From contig JAHQIW010000381.1 of NCBI GenBank assembly GCA_019055375.1, positions 992,001-1,056,000 of the forward strand: 64,000 bases of DNA, in the 5' to 3' direction. The stretch's first letter is position 1; each line of letters opens with the position of its first letter. A program made the position numbers and the translations under genes. A model generated the notes under the pieces. It did no database searches and was not told the DNA's origin. It saw only the letters and a list, made by a program, of their open reading frames with translations. Shown here piece after piece: positions 45,360-56,641 of the stretch. Source of the DNA: Parelaphostrongylus tenuis. Its lineage: Eukaryota; Nematoda; Chromadorea; Rhabditida; Metastrongylidae.

Positions 45360-45890
45360 CGAGTGACGTTAGTAAGTATATCTCTCAGTTACGAAATTTG
45401 CTTAGAGGGCTAGTCAAACTCTCCCTAGAAATTTTTGAAAACTTTATGATCATGCTAGTAGCGTCTGTTCTATGAACCAACACTATTTTTTCGAACTAAC
45501 ACCTTTACTCTTCCTACTATGAATGGTCGACTTATAGCATGATTTGCTTCCATTATAGGGAAATATGAGTTGCAAGGTAACACATAGATCTTCCTCCAAT
45601 CCAATTCAGCCGACGATTGCCAGTGGTGCAGATTTGAGATTGCTGGGATTCGATCATTTTAAAATTCTAGGAAAAGTACGCTTATCCAAGATCAAGTACG
45701 TTAATGAGAAAAGACGAGCAGATTTCCAACTTACAAGAAAACCCACCCACGAATTATTTTAACCGTCATGGAATCCGTGCAACGTGTGAACGAAAGTCAC
45801 TAACTAAAGTATTTAACTCTTTATAAACTCCAAACTAAACGACCACCAGCTTATTGATGCAACGGTTTCTTTGCTGATAACATCGTTCTT
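45360..45890. other. nothing recognised
   Basis: A 65-codon plus frame at 45565-45762 has no family resemblance. Confidence 0.35.
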
Positions 45891-48494
45891 TAACGCATTT
45901 AAATAGCACAACCATTGAAGGTATCTTGGTAAGCAGCTGTCTGTTCTTCGTCAATGCAAAAGGGGGTCTGGTAAATTGGACGATTTCACCATGCGTATTC
46001 TACGATAACAATTCTTCTTCAACAGACGTCTGTATATTTCCCATCTTACATCGGCTTCTGCAACAGTAACAATTTTGCTTCGCATTTCTGAAAAACAGTT
46101 GGTTAAAATGATGTTTTTTTTCTTCAAAACCTTCACTGAGACTACTTTGGAGTGCTTCAAATGTAAGCAGCAATGAGAAATGTTGTTTGTGCGTTCCAAA
46201 ATCGTAGATGATTGACAGCGTAAACAGCCACTAAATATGAGCAAATTCACTGTGAATTTTAGTTTTTTTTTCTTCTCCGTGATGTGTTTTCAGCACAATG
46301 GTTTATTGTAAAGTTTGACTGAGTGCAGAATGGTGATGTGAAAGGAAAGAGCCCATTTAGTATCAAACGTGCTTACTCGAAGTAGGAAAGAATTCCACAT
46401 TTCAGTCTGGACTCCGCAAGGATAAGCTTATTTCAAAATATTGCTGCAATTCTATTATAATATTAATTCTTAAGCAGACAAAGTGTCTGTGAACCATACT
46501 GGTTATAAACACCTATGAAGCTTCTTCAATGAGTTCATGTAAGAATTCGATCGAGCACAAATATCAGCCCAAGTTTGCTGTACATCAGATTTTATTATCG
46601 ACATGGTCGAGATAACCAGTAAGAGGTGATTACATTTGACATTTCACCAGATTTTATCACTGAAGAAAAGTAATATCCGGCCCATTTACAACACCTGAAC
46701 GCGGTCGCCGGGTTGGACTCTTCGAGACGAAGACTTCTCTTGTATAGATGATGCGAACTTGGTGATAGTTGTCGTACCAGCAGTCGTAGTAATAATAGTT
46801 TGGTTTCCACCAGTATTTATATATTAATTGAATTTTATTGTATTTTTCATTTGTTGATGCCGAGGTCCATAGAAAGTCGATCTTTTGACTTGCGTTTGAT
46901 TTTCAATGGTCTCGTTACAAGAGCTATTAGACAGATACCAAATTAATGGCTACACCTATATCACCTCCGGACAGAGAAAACTGTTATGAAGTGCATGTGG
47001 TATAGACGTTGTTGAATGCACATCGTTAACCTCGCCTCATTTACTGAGTTAGTTCTCGGAAGGATGCTGTCATCTACAAAATGACAGATGTCATTTACAC
47101 GGTGATGTTTTGAAAGCAAAACTCCCAGACTGAATTCGCAGTTCGACCTTTTTTCACCCATAAAAAGCAACCAGACGACACCACATACGGAAAGGAAATA
47201 TGTGATAGTCATAAAAAAGCGAAGTGAACGAAAATTTAGAACAGAAAATCACATGGCCACTCATCTCGTAGATAGAGGACAGTAGGTAAACGTCAAACGG
47301 TGTTTTACAAGCAGTACATGTAGTTAGATGCAAAACTATTTTTTATTTTACTTGACCCATCATCACAATTTTTTTTTATTGTGTTGATCCCAGCACTTCT
47401 AGAATTCGAATCGTTTTTCGTCCTCTTCTTGAATGACGTTGAATATTGGTGGAGCATGTCTTCTTGCAGTCTTAAGGGTAGTTTGGCTATGGCGTTCCAC
47501 AGGGCATTCTTGCTGACTGCCGTCAAGTGTTAGGGAATGGAGCTTGGCTCCACGCACCCCGCGACGATTATAACAACCACTCGGCCACGGCGTCCTTGAA
47601 TGGAAGATTATAGCTCAAGAAAAGAGAAATTTACACACACAGTGTTGAACTTGATATTACAAGATGACATCTCGATTTGCCCGTAAACGCCGTGTATTCA
47701 CTTTTATGGACAGTTCGATATCCCCTATCGAAGCCTGTCATGATTTTCCATACAGCCATCATATGGTCATCTTACATCCTAAATGTGTTATAAAATATAA
47801 TACAATGAAAATCATCTCCGGATTAATTAAATCAACGCAGATTAAGCCACGCCCACGCACATCTGACACTGCTTCCTTAGGAAGCATCTTCCATTTCGTC
47901 ATCAGAAGTTTGCCCATTGCTATCAGATTCTCCACAAGATGTTCATCGTCAGTCACCTTACGATTTTGAAACTTTTGGATGATACGCATAACGCGGCCAT
48001 GTGACAGAAGTACGAACGGAAATAAGAAGCTCAAAGAACAATAAGCACACCCATTTTGCCATCGTATTCGCGATTAATTTTGTTTTCAATCCGTAGCTTC
48101 CCTAAGCCACGAGCTAAACCTATTATCTTGGGAAAAAAGGTTTTTTCCATACGAATCAGTCCATTTCAGCATAAAACTGTTCTACATAAGAAAGATAGGA
48201 AAATTTTTCTGTTAGCGAGAGCATCAGAAATGCGTATGATGCTAAGATGTCTCTGTACAAAAGAAAATGCGTGGCGCGAACATTGCAGTGATTCTGTGCC
48301 CTCTATACCGACTGATTGACTCAGAAACTGTTCACAGAGTACGTTTGGTGATTCCTTCTAAAATGGATTTCTACACATTCATTACCAGCCTTAATGCATC
48401 GAGCGAAAAAGTGGTGATCAACACAATTCAAGTATTATCACTAAAAAAACGTCTCTCCATCACTGCTATAAAATAGGGTTCAGTGTGAGGCGTG

Positions 48495-48549
48495 GGTCAC
48501 TGATGAAGCAGGCGACACCGCTGAAACGTAGGTATAGCTATGACGTACT
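48495..48549 (+). ncRNA. hammerhead-like motif (partial)
   Basis: Canonical CTGATGA, helix II AGC/GCT with an inner GG/CC, GAAA, then ACGT pairing with a later ACGT across a loop containing ATAGCTAT, then A at the cleavage position. No convincing helix I was found, so it may be an eroded or chance motif. Confidence 0.35.
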
Positions 48550-49489
48550 AATCTCGCATCAACTTCAAACATTCTCACAGTTTCCTTCTTTATTTTTTGA
48601 AGACAGCATCACCGATGGACACAATAGACGGTGTGCCCTAAAATCAGTGCAAACGCCATGCGACGAAGAAATCAGCCGTAGCCCAGAGTATCAATGATAG
48701 ATATTAGGCACATTATAGTGGACACCAATGAAATTCTGTCTTGTTAATGGAATGGAGAAGTGGACACCGTACACAACCGCTGTGATCTCACCTTGAGGAC
48801 TTCGATCGCAGCCGAACAAGCATCAGGGTTTCCCCAGTAAGTGGAGCCATGTTGGCTCGCCTTAATATCAACATTATATGGTTATCATATAGTACAGTCT
48901 TTCTCGTTTCCAATGTCATATAAGATCACTAAAATAACATTTTACAATGAATTCGATGATTCCACCATTTTCTGAGAGAAAATGTGACAGTCGTCTTTTA
49001 ATTTTGATGTTTTCAGTCAATTTTCCCATTGATGCGAAAATCTACTTCTATATCAAAACTATTTCATTCGAGGAAATGTTGCCAAAGAAAGTTAATAACA
49101 GAATGTTCAGTTGCAGAGCTCAGTAATCGAATAAACACTTCCTGGAATCATTTTGCTGAAAGTCACGATATGGAGCAATACATTCGTAATAGTGAGTCAG
49201 TAAATTACATTATACACATTATTCATGTGACATTTGCTTCTCAACCAGATCGGTTAAAACATATTCGTCTCACAATTTCAAGTATGATTAACTAATTACC
49301 TAAGTGTAATGATACAAACACAAAGTGTTAATCTTGGTCGGAAAAAAAGAAATCTTACTTTCAATATTGTAATGCGTTTAAGAAATAATCACACTATTTA
49401 ACATGTTAAAGTGTTGTTCCATATCTACCGGATCATCTGACGTGCTAGATAAAGTTTCCTGTTGCAACTGGCAAAGGTCAACTAGCAGA

Positions 49490-49790
49490 ATCCTGATAAA
49501 AGGATAAAGGATAAAGCTGTCGGCTTTGATCAATCCCTGAGTGATGCACTATGCATTCGTCTTCAGTTTTTAACTTCGTTTGAGGTGATTGGATGAACAT
49601 CTGGCCTTTACAAAGACTCGTGGTGGCCTCCCACTGAACCGAGTTAGTGCTGTTTATTCTTCCAGACAAGTCTGAGACCAGTCTGGTACTAATATACCGA
49701 CCCCGGAGAAATGGATGGCTTGGTGAGCCATAAGCGAGAGATCGAACCCTTGACCTCGTGCGCGACGCAGAGCACCCTTATAACAAGGAA
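49490..49790 (-). repeat. SINE family A copy (well preserved)
   Basis: Near-identical in layout to 29440-29755, including GATAAAAGGATAAA at the tail end and the head with GAGGTCAAGGGTTCGATCTC on the minus strand. It is inserted inside the aminotransferase pseudogene. Confidence 0.8.
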
Positions 49791-50129
49791 AAATCCTGAT
49801 GCGTCACCAAATAGATAGCAGCGAACACATTCGAAACAAATGCTTTCTTTCAATATAAAAGTCCAAAGACTATAACATAATCTCACTTTCATCCTAAAGC
49901 CGGATTGCACTTCATCGTTAATGAAAGTCACATTATGCATCTTGTACATCTAAGCCACGCTCTCAATTTGCACGATTAAGCAGGATAAAATATATCATAT
50001 CCTACTAATGCAGGGTTTTTTTGTCGTTGATTTCTTTCTCATCTAAATATGGATAAGAAAAGAAAGCGGTCAAAGTTAGCTCCACGTTTAGTATCTATGG
50101 CCCTGTCCAACAACAACAGCTTCGTTTTG

Positions 50130-51620
50130 AAAGGTTCCACTATAAAGGTGATGTTTTCGGATCACAGATAGCCTTACAAGATAGAATTGTGATTTCGTAT
50201 CTGGCTTGATGATACATACATGCTAGAATGCAAGGTTTTTCAATGGAAAACCACCAAGAGTGTGCCACTGTTCAACAGGGGAGATCTCGAAGTCCACAAC
50301 TATCGCCAAATTTGCATGCTGTGTGTCACCTATAAACTCTTCATTCTGGTCGTCCCGAATACGAATGACAGAACATCAGCTGAAAGACATCCATGCGAAC
50401 AAGTCGGGTTTCCAAATTGATTCAGCATCATAGACAAAATGCACACGACAACAAGGCTTCAGAGTTTTACGAGTGTACAAAACATTGCTCTTTCCTGCAT
50501 TCATCAATTTGATTTCAGTTAGGAAAGAAGGAGCCGTAGAGGTTTCGAACAGCCACATCTTTCTCAGTATGCAAAGATTCTTTATGAGCTAAATGAAAAT
50601 TGCGCAACATTGATACCGCTATTCTATAATGATACAGTATCAACGGGGGAAAAGAAATTCGACAAGGGGATACCATTTCGCTAAAACTATTCACTGCCCA
50701 TCCTCCAAAACGTCATGTGAACACTAGAGTAGATAACACGGAGTGGAAATCAACGGTAATAAATTGTACCATCCCCTCTTCGCTGATGACATAGTTCTTA
50801 TGATACCAAGCGTGAGCCAGGCGTAACGAATCTTGACCAATCAACGCGTATGGAAAGAATGGTCTCTAACTAAACCCAACAAAAACGATGTTTTTGAGGA
50901 ACGGATTGGTTTTGTATACGCTATTCTCTACCTCGGTCGTGAAAGTATCATAATAAACAACTACGCTCCGGAGTCGGGCAGGAGAAAGCGAGTGGGGTTA
51001 GAAAGCGTTTTGAGAGCATTGAAGATGTAAAGAAGGGAACAAAGAATCTCCGACACTGCGCTTACCTTTCAGCTCACCGATCATCTCTGCCGTAATATAC
51101 GCATTAGAATCCTTGTCGTTACCTAAGCAGTATAATATATCACATCTCAATATTTAACGCGCAGTAAAAGGCTCAGTTCTAGAAGTATCCTGGATTTGCG
51201 AGTGAGAGAGGAGGTCCGATGTGATCATAGCACAACAATCAAGACGTCATTCTACACGCAAAACTGTCGAACATTAGGTGAGCCGAACGCGTAATGTGTT
51301 CTAACGACATCCGATGGACAAGGGCCGTTAGCAAATGGATTCCACAGAATGTCAAGCGTATAGCAAGAAGAACACTGCCAGTCAGAATCATAGCCAGAAT
51401 TCTTTAAAAAATCTTAGAAAAAGGATACTTTGTTCAACGAACCCTTACAGAACAACCCACTGAGCTACTTTTGCACGCGATAGAAGAAATTGGCAGGTTT
51501 GCTGGAACGCATTCGAGTCACTTGGCAATTAACGGAAAAGAGGTGATACAGGTGAATAATATCACACACAAATCACGACTTTCACCTGTTCATGGCAATC
51601 TACCCTTTCGTTGCTAGCTG
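50130..51620 (+). pseudogene. RTE-type non-LTR retrotransposon relic
   Basis: Conceptual plus-strand reading through many stops and shifts gives WKTTKSVPLFNRGDLEVHNY, AERHPCEQVGF, KILYELNENCATLIPLFYND, KGIPF...PILQNVM, a degraded FADDIVL box, and RIARRTLPVRI toward the 3' end. The last block near 51480-51545 is a degraded HWATLARDRDKW-like end. The order matches RTE-clade reverse transcriptase plus C-terminus. The endonuclease part is missing. Confidence 0.75.
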
Positions 51621-51624
51621 ACGC

Positions 51625-52745
51625 TAAAAATATCACATCAGCTTAGTCTCATTTCATAGCTTACGAGTTCCATAAGTACCTAATATGTTATACGCCGTCG
51701 AACGAAAACCACTAATATGGATTTTAAGTCAATTTTTGTATCAATTTTTTCACGTTGACATACTTAGCATTATCTAGAAGCCTTAATTGCCAACTTTGCT
51801 TCATCAGTTATTTCAGTAGATATTTAATTTGAATGAATTATCTCCTTCTTATTATCTGCTATTATCTGCCACCAGTCATGTTTTTTTATCTGAATCTGCT
51901 CCAAAAGTAGCACAGGAAAAGCAGTAATACCAATTCTTGTGTACTGTTCAATTACGGCCCTAATATGATAAGTTGCTTGTAGTGAGAAGATTGCTGCTTG
52001 CTTTGACAATACGTCAAAGCAGAATTTGTTCTCTAGGAGGAAGATTGCTTCCGTAGTTGTTCGAAACCGTGCAATTCTTCTTTTAAATGCGTGGTACTGA
52101 CTGAACCACACGATCGGCTTATAGGCTCATAGTGCTCACTATTGCCACAGGAATTAGTTAGTGCTGTCCTGGAGCAATCCCACTGACAAAACAGGCCAGT
52201 TTCCCATTTACAAAATGCTGACAGCTACATATACTTCTATGCCAATATGGAGGTCAGCTCAGCGATCGTCAAGTCTCAAAGGGACACAATTACGATCGCA
52301 TGTATGGATAATGGTTGCAATGCAATGAGTCGACTTAGAGAATTGCCGGAGACCTCGTAATATGTGAAGACGAACTATAAAAGCGTCAAAGTGTATTAAT
52401 TTGTCAAATATCGTTAATTCCGTCATCACGATATCGCTTTTCGATGAGAACAGTTCTGTGCAACTCGACCACATAATTACTTGAAGTTCTCCATCAATTT
52501 CTATTCTTCTGTAAGCTTCCCAATTGATCATTCTTTCTGGTCGTCACTCAGAACCTAGAGGTAAACATAATGGATAGTTTATGTACAGCGGGATTCTAGA
52601 ATCGTTTCTATGGACTATAGAACGAATCAAATTTCAAGAAAATTTCTTTACTATTATTATTAGGTCGTTCCATAATTTCTTTCGTATTTCGGTACTCTTG
52701 ATAACTCAATGTTGAAATTTTGAAGAAATTAATCATCAATATAAT
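51625..52745. other. no recognisable feature
   Basis: Two minus-strand frames (51824-52111 and 52259-52531) are open for 90-95 codons. They could be exons of a gene, but have no recognised motif and no clear splice chain. Confidence 0.35.
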
Positions 52746-52749
52746 CACG

Positions 52750-52935
52750 TTTCGTATCGAGTGTCTTCTTAAGAGCACGTCAACTTCCAATATGCTTGAC
52801 AATCATTTTTTGAGCCATGCATGTGGTTTGTTATAGGGCAACATATACAGCTCGATACACGTGTTTCGGCCATGACAGCTTCGCCAGTCTGGCAGTACGG
52901 CAGTACCCATCGTCTTGAGCCAGTTCTCTTAGGGG
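52750..52935 (-). repeat. R1 hammerhead-bearing repeat, copy 3
   Basis: GTATCGAGTGTCTTCTTAAG, then GAGCCATGCATGTGGT, then the hammerhead and TCTTGAGCCAGTTCTCT, follow copy 1 in order. The second direct repeat is absent. Confidence 0.7.
52851..52896 (-). ncRNA. hammerhead ribozyme motif, core mutated
   Basis: Minus strand: CTGGCGA (A6 changed to G), a weakened helix II, GAAA, palindromic helix III ACACGTGT, and the GTA triplet. Predicted inactive. Confidence 0.6.
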
Positions 52936-52949
52936 GTTTAAAAAATGAT

Positions 52950-53570
52950 TATCAGAATTACGACCAGTGACCACTGTCACCATTATGACCAGTGGTAAGA
53001 AGCTATTTTCAAGAGAAGATTGGACGCTTTATATTCAGAAAGATTGAGAGCAGTGATCAAAGAAGTCGGTGTGATCACTGTTGAAATGGTTGTAGATTTT
53101 GATTCTTTTCTCCAACAAATGCTGCTTCAGGTAGCAGAAGAGATGACAATCCGATGTAGCAATATCAGGGCTATGCGCTGGATGTGGTACCATGGTCCAG
53201 CCCGTTTCTCAAAATAAGACGAATCAACTTTGCAAAGTGAGGTCGAACGTTATCGTGGAAAGGAGCGACACGGAGTCGTTTTGGACGATTCTCTCGCACT
53301 GTTGAAGCCAACCTTCCGGAGTTGTTCCGCGTAATCGTCGGTATTGATTGTCTGCTTGTTATCGAGCAATTCTCTAAACAACATGCTCTGCCAATTCCAC
53401 AGAACCTATGCTTATCTTCCGAGCATGCATGAGAAGTCCGTCGAGACATCACTTTGCAGTAACCCAATTCATTTAGATGGTGAGCGACGGTGCTACGACC
53501 GTATCCAGGTGCATTCTCCAACATACCACAGCCATTTGAAAATTAATCAACTTAAAATAGAAAAAACCTA
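52950..53570 (-). pseudogene. decayed mariner transposase relic
   Basis: Minus strand: VAHHLNELGYCKVMSRRTSH (the HTH end and linker), then after a deletion LRVAPFHDNVRPHFAKLI, the block carrying the second catalytic aspartate. Downstream, in another frame, SPDIATSDCHLF carries the third aspartate (SPDLAPSDYHLF in active elements). The first catalytic block is missing. This is a different mariner lineage from the one at 39571. Confidence 0.7.
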
Positions 53571-53599
53571 ATAAATAATAGTGCGAAAAAATTTACGGA

Positions 53600-54450
53600 C
53601 AACCCAGTAATTGCACAACATGACCATAGTTAGTAGTAATTACATTTTTGTTCATCACGAGGATAGTGAAACATATCTGCATGAATCCTGATGCGCCTAA
53701 TCAGGCTGATTACTTTGAGCTTTACTCGACAGTCTCGGTAACCCCTAGAGAGTTTTTGAATATTTATGAGTGATGGCTCACTACAATCAGCAGAGTACAA
53801 GCCCCTAACCTTACCATCAATCCTTGCAGTCAGAAGAGGAGTATACCACTTTGTAATGGAATGCTGATTCAATTAGTAGTCTTTGACAGTTAATTCCCCT
53901 CAGATAGTAACCCTAGAACAGTTCGATTTGAGAAACTTCGCTTAAGTATGAATTCCTTATGCCTCAAAGTTGAGATGAATATGCCACTCAAATGAACACG
54001 CACTACCATGCTGAGGCAGTGACCAACCGCTGATGATGGAGCTCCTTACTATTACACTAGCAGAGCTTGAGTAACCCAAAAAAAGAACATTATAACTTGG
54101 AAAATTCAAGACATTTTTGATATTTATTGAGAGGAAATTGACTTGAGAAAATTAGGAAAAAATGATCGAGATAATTTTCACAGGTTTTGAATAATGAAAT
54201 GTGGAAACCAACACAAAGGAGGCACGCGAAAAGAGACCATGACCTAGTTCATATCAACGTATATCAAAGCCAATTGTCGTGGAATGGAAGAAAAAGGAAA
54301 TCGTCAAAACTTTTGTCTCCAGTGAAAGATAAAAAGGACAAAAGTGATTATAAAACGAGTAGATACAACAAAATGAAATTAATCTAATCAAAACTTCTTT
54401 TATCTAATTACAAAGTTGAAGCTTTACATAACGGCTACACATCAATGATG
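53600..54450. other. nothing recognised
   Basis: The 3' flank of the Rab gene. A lysine-rich plus frame at 54187-54387 has no family resemblance. Confidence 0.35.
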
Positions 54451-54455
54451 AGCGC

Positions 54456-55505
54456 CTACGATGTACATCTACATTTTTTCTTTTCTTGTTGTCGGTCATT
54501 TAGCGTTAGTTTAACCTCACCGCGACCGTCTTTTCCTTGAGGGTTTGCCAGTTTTGCTTTTAAAACAAGACGAGTGATACATGAGAACATCTGAAAATAG
54601 AATATGTATTTGAGGAAACTTCCTAAGGTGCATGTTTTAGACAACCCCAAAAAAATGAGTTGTTCATTTTGAGTCTGTGAAAAGATGTTTTGCACTCGCC
54701 ACTTTGCATCACAAAATCTGCATTGATCACGACAGAAGAAAATCATGCTGCTCACCGTTGTCATAGATACTTCTTGCATTTTTTTTTTGTTAACGACAGT
54801 GGTAAAGAAAAACGCTGGACGGTAATTTAGATGCAGATAACTGCCCCCATAAGTAATACAAGTGCAATTGATTGTTCAATAGTATGCATGATGCATTCTC
54901 TGACAGGACTTCTGATAATTCGCATAATGTAAAAACGAAATGAGCACTTGGAAGGGAAAGTCTAAATTAAGCAAATGATCTCATCTACGCTGACTGCATG
55001 CAAATCGAATTCACAATTCCCAAGTTGTTGTTACTTCTGAAAAGCAAAGCAACACCCAACTTGATATCAACATGTGTTTACGGTAAGCACGTCCTCGTGT
55101 TAATCAAAATTTAATGGAATTGCGAACTCAGTAATAAAAAGCAGACTATTTGAAAAAACAACTGCATATGAACGGAACCCATTGCTACCAACTTAAAAAG
55201 CTACATACTTCATTGGTGGGCAGTTTCGTGGACATTCTCCTACTTCCTCTGAAGAGCAGTACGTGATAGCATCTAGCATATCCATTTTTTTCACTAGAAG
55301 AACACTGACCTCTTCAACGTTAGTGTTTTCCTTAGCAGATGTTTCGAAAAATCGAATGTTCATCGTATCGGCGAATTGCCTCGCATCACTTTCAAGTACG
55401 ACTCGACGTTGAGGGTCCTCATTCTTGTTGCCCACTAAACCAAGCAATAATTCATATATATATACATATATATACATATATATACATATATACATATATA
55501 TATAC

Positions 55506-55539
<34 letters not shown>

Positions 55540-55721
55540 TTCTATGTATGATGGAGCATTCAGTTAAGAAACGATGTGAGCTGAAAGCTGACAAACCAAG
55601 AATTTTTTGAACACTCTCGCAGTTGGCATCTATTTCGTGTAACCATCGCTTCACATTGCTAAACGATTCACCATTCGTTATATCATAGACCACCACCACA
55701 CCATGTGTACCACGATAGTAT
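54456..55721 (-). CDS. Rab35-like small GTPase, last three exons
   Basis: Rab35-type GTPases control endosomal recycling. Minus-strand exons 55721-55597, 55434-55310 and 54590-54456 join in frame. The first reads [20 protein letters not shown] and [16 protein letters not shown], ending QKIL. The second reads [33 protein letters not shown] and NVEE. The last reads [20 protein letters not shown] and ends [15 protein letters not shown] and the NVEE segment are typical of Rab35. G5 (ETSAK) is intact. G4 reads NKNE where NKxD is expected, an unusual Asp-to-Glu change. The C-terminus has two cysteines spaced C-x-C, followed by two more residues. The 5' exons with the P-loop, switch I and DTAGQE were not found in the 8 kb upstream, so they lie beyond the window or are lost. 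No stops or frameshifts in the three exons. Confidence 0.85.
55455..55545. repeat. TA/CATA microsatellite
   Basis: About 90 bases of TATATACA-type repeats within the short intron between the first two visible Rab exons. Confidence 0.9.
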
Positions 55722-55739
55722 CTGTAAGAAAAAGCTGCC

Positions 55740-56630
55740 ACTTCAATCCTTCCAGTATACTGTAACAGCAGGTGATTGTCGGTTGATAGCGAACTGCCCC
55801 AGCACTTTACTAGATGTAATTACTATTATTTGTAAAGCGGATGTATGAGATTCTCATGCTATGAGTTCTTATTCTGTCAACCTATACTTACGCGATACGC
55901 CAATCGTTTGATATATCTCCACACCAGTTTATGAAAAAAAGCTTTGATAGATTAAAATTCTGAATTGCCAGTCCATTCCTTCTTACTACTCTAAAATCTT
56001 TTTATTACTGAAAACTACTCATTTTCATGGCACTTTCAAGCTAGTCATAAGAATGCATTTTTTTATTGCAGTCGAAATAAACTATTACCCTTATGTTCTT
56101 GACATCACAGAATTGAAATAGAATTGCTACTAATATTTTTTGGTTGTTCTATTGGCATGCTCCACTGGCTTAAGAAAGGCCACTTTTTTGGGTCCAAAAA
56201 TTATCGCAACCCTGTCTTGCATACAAATGGACTTTAAACTCATAGCTCTTCAATTCACAAAGGAATCGTCCTAGTCATAACCAGCACGTATAAGAGGTTC
56301 ACTCTTTCGTGAAATTCATTACCTTGTTGAATAATGATCAATGAATCCTCAACATTTCAGATGCTATACATCCTTTGCTCTGAATCCACTTTTTTTTCTT
56401 TTCATATCTTCAATCTTTCTTCATTTTTGTGGGTTACAACTAATAAGTGACTTTGTTGGATGCATTATCACAAAATATCTCAAAAACCTCACTTCTGTAA
56501 ATAGATAAACTCAATGAGAAACCGCAAAAATGGTTAATGAATTTCTCCAATCTACCGCTAAAAGTCAAGGATACTGATTTTTGACTAAATTTTTTTTTCG
56601 AAAGGTCCCACACTCATCTTCCTCTGTTTC
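55740..56630. other. nothing recognised
   Basis: Upstream of the visible Rab exons. A possible donor on the minus strand at about 55885 (CGTAAGTATAGG) has no recognisable exon before it. Confidence 0.35.
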
Positions 56631-56641
56631 ATCGTTTAGGT

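Larger units (their letters stand above)
45899..49949 (-). pseudogene. ornithine aminotransferase pseudogene (inverted genomic duplicate)
   Basis: Four exon-like blocks on the minus strand, in gene order, correspond to exons 7, 9, 10 and 11 of the intact gene. 49949-49887 reads HNVTFINDEVQSG. 48895-48792 reads QHGSTYWGNPDACSAAIEVL after a one-base deletion. 47956-47818 is 139 nt, the same length as intact exon 10, with DDEHLVEN and VRGRGL. 46057-45899 reads EADVRWEIYRRLLKKN, then a frameshift, then THGEIVQFTRPPF and EEQTAAYQD to a stop. The exon 10 copy has lost its donor (GT changed to AG). Exons 1-6 and 8 were not found; a SINE occupies 49490-49790. Introns are retained, so it arose by DNA duplication, not by retrotransposition. 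It cannot encode an enzyme. Confidence 0.9.

Noticed and set aside
47818..47956. A functional second ornithine aminotransferase
   Set aside because: This exon copy is open, but its donor is lost and neighbouring exon copies carry frameshifts; exons 1-6 and 8 are missing.
55339..55610. Tyr/Ile-repeat proteins on the plus strand
   Set aside because: They are translations of the TA microsatellite in a Rab intron.
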